DNA from: an uncultured Rubrobacteraceae bacterium
GTDB lineage: Bacteria; Actinomycetota; Rubrobacteria; Rubrobacterales; Rubrobacteraceae
Direction: 5' to 3'
Length of the DNA stretch: 13,591 bases
Assembly: GCA_902806105.1 (NCBI GenBank)
Contig: CADCVI010000063.1
Span: 1 to 13,591, forward strand
In this document: one piece after another, positions 8,258 through 13,591 of the stretch
Numbering within the stretch: the first letter of the stretch is position 1
Layout: the number at the start of each line of letters is the position of its first letter
The notes under the pieces: model-generated
The model's database searches: none
Told to the model about the DNA's origin: nothing
Seen by the model: the letters and a program-made list of their open reading frames with translations, nothing else
Made by a program: the position numbers and the translations under genes

Positions 8258-9447
8258 TGAGCGACCATCTTCTCGGCCTCTTCGCGGGCAGTATCATCTC
8301 GCAGGAGGCTGCGGGCGATAATCTGGCGGTTGATCTCGCTGGTCCCTTCCCCTATCTCGTTGATCTTGACCTGCCGCCAGTAGCGCGCCACCGCGCTCCC
8401 CTCCATGAACCCCTCGCCGCCCCAGATCTGCGCCGCCTGATCCGCGGCTCTCTTGGCGGTCTCCGAGGCGAATACTTTCGCCATGCTCGCCTCGCGCCCG
8501 AAGGGGCGTCCCTCGTCCTTGAGCCACGCCGCCTTCAGGACCATGTTCCTCGCAAGCTCTATCTCCATCGCCATGTCGGCGAGCTTGAACTGGATCGCCT
8601 GGAACTCCGAGATGCTCTTCCCGAACTGGCGCCGTTCCCTGGCCCGCATCAGCGCCTCGTCGAGGCAGGCCTGCGCGAGGCCGACCGAGAGAGCGCCCAC
8701 CGCGACCCTCCCGGCGTCGAGGGTCGAGAGAAACTGGCGGAAGCCCTTGCCCCTCTCGCCCAGGGTGTGGGTTTCCGGCACGCGGCAGTCCTCGAAGTAG
8801 AGCTGGCGCTGGTCGGAGGCGCGCCAGCCGAGCTTCTCGTATCCGGGGCCGCGGGTGAAGCCGGGGGTATCCTGCGGGATGATGATCGCGGTGAGTTCCG
8901 GCTTGCCGTTCTCGCGGCTGCCGGTCTTTGCGATCGCCGTGACGCCCCCTGTGATGTCCGTCCCGCCGTTGGTGATCCACTTTTTGGAGCCGTTCACGAC
9001 CCATTGGCCGCCGACGAGTTCGGCGGTCGTCTCGGTGCCGCCGGCGTCGGTTCCGGCGTTCTCCTCGGTGAGGCCGAACGCCCAGAGCTTCCTGCCGCCC
9101 CGGATGACTTCGCTCAGGAAATGCTCCTTCTGTTCGGAGGTGCCGAAACTGACGATCGGAGCGCAGCCCAAAGAGACGTGCGCCTCCATCGTGATGCCGA
9201 CGGAGGTGTCGGCACGGCTGATCTCCTCGATCGCCAGGTTGTAGCCCACGAAGTCCCCGCCGGAGCCGCCGTACTCCTCGGGGACCGTCAGGCCCATCAG
9301 GCCGAGCTCGGCCATCTTGGCGGCTATGTCGTAGGGGAACTTCTGCTCCTTGTCCAGTTGAGCCGCTCTGGGCCTTATCTCCTCCTGCGCGTACTCGCGG
9401 GCGAGGTCCCGCCAGCGCCGCTGTTCACCGGTAAGGTCGAAGTTCAT
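8254..9447 (-). CDS. Acyl-CoA dehydrogenase (short/branched-chain type)
   Basis: This 397-residue FAD flavoenzyme oxidises an acyl-CoA to the 2-enoyl-CoA and passes electrons to electron-transfer flavoprotein. It shows the three-domain pattern of the family: an N-terminal helical domain, the flavin-contacting LTEENAGTDAGG (126-137) and KKWITNGG (155-162) in the beta domain, then RERRQFGKSISEFQAIQ (270-286) and a C-terminal QIWGGEGFMEGS and EIGEGTSEI. Position in the operon suggests isovaleryl-CoA as substrate. However, the catalytic glutamate is at 367, in EGTSEI as in butyryl- and branched-chain dehydrogenases, and the position used by classic isovaleryl-CoA dehydrogenase (LDxER) is Gly246 here (LDAGR). 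ATG 9447 is preferred over GTG 9501 because of a GGGGAG site 8 bases upstream and a typical N terminus. The ligase stop lies 16 bases upstream. Confidence 0.92.
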   Translation of the reverse strand: MNFDLTGEQRRWRDLAREYAQEEIRPRAAQLDKEQKFPYDIAAKMAELGLMGLTVPEEYGGSGGDFVGYNLAIEEISRADTSVGITMEAHVSLGCAPIVSFGTSEQKEHFLSEVIRGGRKLWAFGLTEENAGTDAGGTETTAELVGGQWVVNGSKKWITNGGTDITGGVTAIAKTGSRENGKPELTAIIIPQDTPGFTRGPGYEKLGWRASDQRQLYFEDCRVPETHTLGERGKGFRQFLSTLDAGRVAVGALSVGLAQACLDEALMRARERRQFGKSISEFQAIQFKLADMAMEIELARNMVLKAAWLKDEGRPFGREASMAKVFASETAKRAADQAAQIWGGEGFMEGSAVARYWRQVKINEIGEGTSEINRQIIARSLLRDDTAREEAEKMVAQ

Positions 9448-9463
9448 GGACGTCTCTCCCCTC

Positions 9464-11143
9464 TCAGGCTGTCTCTGGCTTGGCAGCGTCCTTGCGACCA
9501 TAACGCTCGACGGCGCTCTCTCTAAGCTTGTATTTCTGGATCTTGCCGCTCGCCGTCATCGGGTACTCTTCCACAAAGTCCACGTAGCAGGGGACCTTGT
9601 AGTGGGCGATGCTCTCGCGGCAGTAGTCCCGCACGTCCTCGGCCGTAAGGCTCGCGCCGGACCTGACCTTCACGGCGGCGGCCACCTGCTCGCCGTACTT
9701 CTCGTCCGGGACGCCGTAGACCTGCACGTCGGAGATGTCGGGGTGGGAATAGAGGAACTCCTCGATCTCGCGCGGGTAGACGTTCTCGCCGCCGCGGATG
9801 ATCATGTCCTTCGCGCGGCCGGTTATCTTGACGTACCCGTTTTCGTCCATGACGGCGAGGTCGCCGGTGTGCAGCCACCCTTCTTCGTCTATGACCTCGC
9901 GCGTCTTGTCCTCCATCTTGTAGTAGCCCCTCATCACCAGGTAGCCGCGCGTCCACAGCTCACCCTGCTCGCCCGGCGCGCAGTCCTCCCCCGTCTCCAC
10001 GCTCACGATCCGCACCTCCGTCTCCGGGAGCGCGCGCCCGACGGTGGAGACGCGCAGCTCCAGCGGATCGTCCGTTCTCGTCTGGGTGATGACGGGGCTC
10101 GACTCGGTCTGACCGTAGGCGATGGTGATCTCGTCGGCCCCCATGACGTTCACTACCTTCTTCATAACCTCCATCGGACACGGGCTGCCGGCCATGATCC
10201 CGGTCCGCAGGGAAGAGGTGTCGTACTTTTCGAAGTTCGGGTGCTCCAGCTCCGCTATGAACATCGTGGGCACCCCCAGGACCGCCGTGCAGCGTTCCTG
10301 GTCCACCGCCTGCAACACGGTCTCCGGGTCGAACTGCTCTACAGGGACCATCGTCGCCTCGTGCGTCACCGTGTTGAGCGTGCCGAGCACGCAGCCGAAG
10401 CAGTGGAAGAACGGGACCGGGATGCATACCCGATCCTCCGGGCCGAGCCTCATGCATTCGCCGATCTGGAACGCATTCTTGACGATGTTGGCGTGGGTTA
10501 GCTGCACGCCCTTCGGGAAGCCCGTCGTGCCGGAGGTGTACTGCATGTTGATCACGTCTTCGGCATCGAGCGACGCTTTGCGCTCCTCCAGTTCCTCCTG
10601 CGAGACCTCGCTCGCGCGGTCCAGGAACTCCTCGAAGCGTGCTATCGGCAGCCCTTCGGCGAAGCCTTCACCCATCAGGACTGCGTGTTTCAGGAAAGGC
10701 AGCTCTTCGGAGGAGATCTCCCCTCCCTCCCCCGTCTCGCTTATCTCCGGGACGGCCTTCTGGAAGACCTCGACGAACTTCACGCCCTTCACGCCTTCGG
10801 TGAGGAACAGAACCACGGAGTCGGACTGCTCGAGGACGTCCTTCAGTTCGTTGGAACGATAGGCCGGGTTTATGGTGACGAGGACCGCCCCCATCTTTCC
10901 GGTTGCAAACTGGAGGGTAACCCACTCGGGGACGTTCTGGCCCCAGACGGCGATCTTGTCTCCCGGCTCCAGGCCCAGCGCCATCAGGGCGCGGGCGCAC
11001 TCTTCTACCCTCTCGTTAAACTGGCGGTACGTGTAGCGCAGGTCCCTATCTGCGTAGACCAGCGCCTCGTCGTCCGGGCGGCGCTCGGTGACCAGGTCTA
11101 GTAGGCCACCTACGGTCAAACCATCAATATCTTCTGGTCGCAT
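9464..11143 (-). CDS. AMP-forming acyl-CoA ligase (FadD/ACSF2/YngI-like)
   Basis: This 559-residue member of the ANL adenylating family activates a carboxylic acid with ATP and couples it to CoA. Motifs in order are the phosphate loop YTSGTTGFPKG (202-212), PFFHCFG (244-250), YGQTESSPVITQT (343-355), GWLHTGDLA (422-430), the hinge region GRAKDMIIRGGENVYPREIE (442-461) and the C-terminal ASGKIQK with catalytic Lys534. The TESSPV and GGENVYPREIE wording matches the ACSF2/YngI-type medium-chain fatty and branched-chain acyl-CoA ligases. The substrate is probably a short or branched acid such as isovalerate; this is inferred from the neighbours. ATG 11143 is chosen over GTG 11254 because GGAGGAG stands 4 bases upstream and the extra 37 residues are basic and non-homologous. 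The dehydrogenase starts 16 bases after the stop. No feature was found in the 116 bp between this gene and the lyase stump upstream. Confidence 0.92.
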   Translation of the reverse strand: MRPEDIDGLTVGGLLDLVTERRPDDEALVYADRDLRYTYRQFNERVEECARALMALGLEPGDKIAVWGQNVPEWVTLQFATGKMGAVLVTINPAYRSNELKDVLEQSDSVVLFLTEGVKGVKFVEVFQKAVPEISETGEGGEISSEELPFLKHAVLMGEGFAEGLPIARFEEFLDRASEVSQEELEERKASLDAEDVINMQYTSGTTGFPKGVQLTHANIVKNAFQIGECMRLGPEDRVCIPVPFFHCFGCVLGTLNTVTHEATMVPVEQFDPETVLQAVDQERCTAVLGVPTMFIAELEHPNFEKYDTSSLRTGIMAGSPCPMEVMKKVVNVMGADEITIAYGQTESSPVITQTRTDDPLELRVSTVGRALPETEVRIVSVETGEDCAPGEQGELWTRGYLVMRGYYKMEDKTREVIDEEGWLHTGDLAVMDENGYVKITGRAKDMIIRGGENVYPREIEEFLYSHPDISDVQVYGVPDEKYGEQVAAAVKVRSGASLTAEDVRDYCRESIAHYKVPCYVDFVEEYPMTASGKIQKYKLRESAVERYGRKDAAKPETA

Positions 11144-11147
11144 CGCG

Positions 11148-11154
11148 CTCCTCC
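11148..11154 (-). promoter_or_regulatory. Ribosome binding site of the FadD/ACSF2-like ligase
   Basis: GGAGGAG lies 4 bases before ATG 11143 (its GGAGG core 6 bases), near-optimal spacing. It supports that start against the longer in-frame GTG at 11254. Confidence 0.7.
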
Positions 11155-11259
11155 TTCGGGGTGTCGAACCACGTCTCGCCGGTCTCACGGTCTTCTTCGT
11201 GCCCGAGGTTGTTCCCCTCCTCCCGCCTCCTCGTTCTGCGTTTCGTTCGACCACACCGG

Positions 11260-11475
11260 CTAACCTCTCGAGGAGCGTCGGATGATCTTCATCGAGAGAT
11301 TCTCCCTTTCGATGGGGCTGACGAGGGAGGTAGCCTCGATCTCCTGTAGGCCCGCGTCGGCCAGGCGACGGATGAGGCGGAGCTTCGCCCCTCTCGGGAA
11401 GATCCGGGGCTCGGCCCCCGGGCCGTCTCTTGGGCCGATCTCCTTCACCCTGACTATGGGCGGAAGGTGGCTCAT
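11260..11475 (-). pseudogene. Second HMG-CoA-lyase-like gene, truncated N-terminal stump
   Basis: The 71-codon frame starts with PPIVRVKEIGPRDG and continues with KLRLIRRLADAGLQEIEATSLVSP, the first strand, first helix and second strand of HMG-CoA-lyase-type TIM barrels. Homology stops at SP (about 11309); the last 17 residues are unlike the family and end in TAG. Besides the truncation, the active-site motif usually written RDGLQ reads RDGPG, and the following FPTE reads FPRG, which suggests relaxed selection before or after the deletion. The ATG overlaps the stop of the acyl-CoA synthetase upstream as ATGA. It is not the missing middle of the lyase remnant at 8009-8257, since it repeats the same N-terminal region. 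It is therefore the stump of a separate paralogue or a diverged duplicate. Confidence 0.75.
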
Positions 11476-13133
11476 TGTTTGGCCGCCTTGCTTGCTTCTT
11501 GCTCGCGGAGGACCCTTCTCTGGATCTTGCCCGAGGGCGTCATCGGGAGCTCTTGAACGAACTCGATCTCGCGCGGGTACTCGTGGGGCCCGAGGCGGCT
11601 CTTGACGAGGTCCTGCAACTCCGTGGCGAGGTTCTCGCTTTCGCCACGCCCCTCGTGCAGAACCACGAAGGCCTTGACGACCTCGCCCCGGAGCGGATCC
11701 GGCTTGCCGACCGCCGCCGCCATCTGCACGCCTCGGTGCTTGACGAGGGTTTCCTCTATCTCCGCCGGACCGATGCGGTAACCAGCGGAGCTGATAATGT
11801 CGTCGTCTCGCCCCACGAAGTGGAAGTATCCCTCCTCGTTGACCGATGCGAGGTCGCCGGTCATCATCCAGTCACCGACGAACTTCTTCTCGGTGGCCTC
11901 CTCGTTGTTCCAGTAGCCCAGCATCATCACGGGGTCGGGGCGAAGGACCGCGACCTCCCCCACCTCGCCCGCCGGGAGCTCCCTCCCGTCCCCGTCGACG
12001 ACGGCGACGCGGTGGCCGGGGACGGGGCGGCCCATCGAGCCGGGCCTGGCTGGCATGATAACGCTACAGTTCGAGAGCACCAGGTTGCACTCGGTCTGCC
12101 CGTAGAACTCGTTGATGTGGATGCCCAGTTCCTCCTTCGCCCAGTTGAACGTCTGCTCGCCGAGCGGCTCCCCTCCGCAAGCCAGGGTCTCGAGCTCCAG
12201 CTCCCACCGCTCCCGGGGCCGGGAGATTGCACGCAACATCTTGAGGGCCGTCGGCGGAAGAAAAGCATTTCGGACGCCCCAGCGCTCCATGATGGCGAAG
12301 GCGCGCTCGGGGTCGAAGCGTGTCATGCGGTGGGCGACGACGGGGAGGCCCCAGTGAAGGGCCGGGAAGAGGACGTCGAAGAGGCCCCCGATCCAGGCCC
12401 AGTCCGCCGGCGTCCAGAACAGGTCGCCCTTCCGGGGGGCCAGGTCGTGAGGGAGACTTACTCCGGGGAGATGACCGAGCAGGATGCCGTGACCGTGCAG
12501 GGCGCCCTTGGGGGACCCCGTGGTACCGGAGGTGTAGATGATAATCGCCGGGTCTTCCGGTCGGGTCGCGACCGGTTCGAAGCGCGACGACGCCTGCCGA
12601 ACCAACTCGTCGAGCGCGAGCGCCCCGGGGCGCTCGCCATCGGCCAGGACGATGTGCCGCAGGTCCGTCAACTCCTCGCGCAGCCCGGAAGCAACGTCGA
12701 AATGCTCCACGTCGGTGACCAGCACCTTGGCGGCGCTGTCGGCGAGCCGATAGCGCAAGGCGTCTTCCCCAAACAGTGCGAACAAGGGGACGGCGACGGC
12801 GCCCAGCTTGTACGTGGCGATGTGGGATACGGCCACCTGCGGGGACTGCGAGAGCAGCACGGCCACCCTGTCGCCGCGTTCTACGCCCAGGCCCCGCAGG
12901 GCATTGGCGAAACGGTCCGAGGCGCGCTTGAGCTCCGAGAAAGTCCACTTCTCCGTCCCGTCGTCCCCACGATCGTAGATGATGGCCAGCCTGCCCTTGT
13001 CCCCGGCGTGGCGGTCGCAGACGTCCACGCCCATGTTGTAGCGCGAGGGCAGGTCCCAGGCGAACTGGTGGTTAAGCGTCGCGTAATCGAGGCCCCTCGG
13101 TATTTGCGAGGTGAGCGACTCCCAAAAATCCAT
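11472..13133 (-). CDS. Acetyl/medium-chain-type acyl-CoA synthetase (AMP-forming)
   Basis: This 553-residue ANL-family enzyme forms acyl-CoA from an acid, ATP and CoA. Its motifs are YTSGTTGSPKG (200-210), the ACSM/AcsA-like FWTPADWAWIGGL (239-251), EFYGQTECN (342-350), GDWMMTGDLA (420-429), GRDDDIISSAGYRIGPAEIE (441-460) and the catalytic Lys536 in TPSGKIQRR. The WTPADWAWIGG and SAGYRIGPAEIE wording places it with acetyl-CoA-synthetase-like and medium-chain enzymes, a different subfamily from the second ligase of the operon. Likely substrates are short or branched acids such as isobutyrate or 2-methylbutyrate, but this is inference. ATG 13133 is preceded by AAAGG at 10 bases. It is the first gene of the operon, behind a leader with inverted repeats, and overlaps the lyase stump by 4 nt at its stop. 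Confidence 0.92.
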   Translation of the reverse strand: MDFWESLTSQIPRGLDYATLNHQFAWDLPSRYNMGVDVCDRHAGDKGRLAIIYDRGDDGTEKWTFSELKRASDRFANALRGLGVERGDRVAVLLSQSPQVAVSHIATYKLGAVAVPLFALFGEDALRYRLADSAAKVLVTDVEHFDVASGLREELTDLRHIVLADGERPGALALDELVRQASSRFEPVATRPEDPAIIIYTSGTTGSPKGALHGHGILLGHLPGVSLPHDLAPRKGDLFWTPADWAWIGGLFDVLFPALHWGLPVVAHRMTRFDPERAFAIMERWGVRNAFLPPTALKMLRAISRPRERWELELETLACGGEPLGEQTFNWAKEELGIHINEFYGQTECNLVLSNCSVIMPARPGSMGRPVPGHRVAVVDGDGRELPAGEVGEVAVLRPDPVMMLGYWNNEEATEKKFVGDWMMTGDLASVNEEGYFHFVGRDDDIISSAGYRIGPAEIEETLVKHRGVQMAAAVGKPDPLRGEVVKAFVVLHEGRGESENLATELQDLVKSRLGPHEYPREIEFVQELPMTPSGKIQRRVLREQEASKAAKQ

Positions 13134-13179
13134 GGAAAATCAACCTTTCTTGGTAGTCCAACCAGCCCTGAAGGCAGCC

Positions 13180-13218
13180 CGTCCTGGCGCCTCGGGCCAT
13201 GCATCGGTGCGCAGGACG
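13180..13218. promoter_or_regulatory. Long inverted repeat in the operon leader
   Basis: Arms CGTCCTGGCGC (13180-13190) and GCGCAGGACG (13209-13218) are complementary over 10 bp with one bulged G. The 18-nt spacer contains the palindrome ATGCAT. The element lies 47-85 bases upstream of the first gene of the operon. It could be an operator for a dimeric repressor or a leader hairpin in the transcript. No TetR, MerR or LysR gene is in the window, and no convincing -10/-35 pair could be assigned, so the role is open. Confidence 0.4.
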
Positions 13219-13253
13219 CTCGCTACTACCGGCCTGTCGAAGCCCCTCGACGA

Positions 13254-13276
13254 CCGATGGCTCGGACGGGCATCGG
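13254..13276. repeat. CCGATG/CATCGG inverted repeat near the operon leader
   Basis: Perfect 6-bp arms CCGATG (13254-13259) and CATCGG (13271-13276) are separated by 11 bases, about 120-145 bases upstream of the first synthetase gene. A further CATCGG copy lies at 13202-13207 inside the spacer of the longer inverted repeat. The hexamer is short and GC-rich, so chance recurrence is possible. It could be a regulator half-site, or a weak hairpin past the amidase stop. Confidence 0.25.
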
Positions 13277-13334
13277 AGCTATTGGAAACACGCTGGGGCA
13301 GCGGGCGCTCGGACACCATCTGTCAGGAGCCCCT

Positions 13335-13591
13335 CTAGAGCGCCGGGGCTCGCACGTGGTACTCGCTGGCCGCTTGGAAAGCCGCCCCGACACGGAACAG
13401 GGTAGCCTCGTCGAAGGGGCGGCCGATAATCTGCATCCCAACCGGTAGCCCCTCGTCGTCGTAGCCGCAGGGCACGGCGAGCGACGGGAGCCCGGTCAGG
13501 CTCGGCACCCCGGTGAACTGCATTATGGCGGCCAGCATGTCCTCCTCCACGCCGTTCTCGATCATTACGCTCATCTCGCCGACGCGGCGCG
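13335..13591 (-). CDS. Amidase (amidase-signature family), C-terminal end only
   Basis: The last 85 or so residues of an amidase-signature enzyme are visible; the gene runs off the right edge, so the catalytic Ser-Ser-Lys region is not seen. The diagnostic stretch is TGVPSLTGLPSLAVPCGYDD followed by GLPVGMQIIGRPFDEATLF, the conserved C-terminal core of GatA-like amidases, and the gene stops with TAG. Whether it is a GatA subunit or a stand-alone amide hydrolase cannot be told from the fragment; no gatB or gatC is visible. It is on the same strand as the acyl-CoA operon, but the 200-bp gap with inverted repeats suggests a separate unit. Confidence 0.85.
   Translation of the reverse strand, partial: RRVGEMSVMIENGVEEDMLAAIMQFTGVPSLTGLPSLAVPCGYDDEGLPVGMQIIGRPFDEATLFRVGAAFQAASEYHVRAPAL

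Noticed and set aside
8254..9501. Calling the dehydrogenase a classic isovaleryl-CoA dehydrogenase, with start at 9501
   Set aside because: The catalytic glutamate is in the EGTSEI position and LDAGR lacks the isovaleryl-type glutamate; ATG 9447 has a better ribosome binding site and the usual N terminus.
11475..13448. A 657-codon open frame on the plus strand opposite the first acyl-CoA synthetase
   Set aside because: It is the antisense of a gene with all ANL-family motifs. Its product has no recognisable domain and an Arg/Gly/Asp-rich composition expected from reverse reading of GC-rich codons.

Overview
The window is high-GC bacterial DNA with tightly packed, often overlapping genes that frequently start with GTG. 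Base composition, the 4-nt gene overlaps, the DUF2723 membrane protein and the style of the acyl-CoA genes suggest a high-GC Gram-positive, perhaps a Rubrobacter-like actinobacterium. The taxonomic guess is inference; no marker gene is present.

Left part (1-4128): the window opens inside a plus-strand DUF2723 membrane protein (to 1079). Directly behind it lies a plus-strand remnant of a class II (fuculose-phosphate-type) aldolase that lacks its start and an internal segment and changes frame. Two minus-strand envelope genes follow: a beta-propeller lipoprotein (2609-1581) and a TVP38/TMEM64-type membrane protein (3663-2836). Upstream of the latter is a C-terminal stump of a CcdA-like membrane protein (4035-3814).

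Right part (4129-13133): one long minus-strand operon, read right to left, for activation and oxidation of branched-chain or short acyl-CoAs. It resembles liu leucine/isovalerate clusters and the Bacillus yng cluster. The order is an acetyl/medium-chain acyl-CoA synthetase, an HMG-CoA-lyase N-terminal stump, a FadD/ACSF2-like acyl-CoA ligase, an acyl-CoA dehydrogenase, an internally deleted HMG-CoA lyase, methylcrotonyl-CoA carboxylase beta, an internally deleted enoyl-CoA hydratase, and methylcrotonyl-CoA carboxylase alpha. Five of the seven junctions are 4-nt overlaps or gaps of 16 nt or less, so the operon is probably translationally coupled. The C-terminal end of an amidase (13591-13335) lies upstream, separated by a roughly 200-bp leader with inverted repeats.

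The striking feature is selective breakage. Both synthetases, the dehydrogenase and both carboxylase subunits look complete. The two enzymes that should act after the carboxylase (hydratase and lyase) survive only as short open frames of 94 and 82 codons. These keep their normal N and C termini and their coupling to neighbours but have lost the catalytic core in frame. With the second lyase stump, the aldolase and the CcdA stump, the 13.6 kb carry five deletion-type remnants. Either this is a genuinely eroding locus in which mini-genes are kept for translational coupling, or the assembly has lost segments; read mapping would decide.
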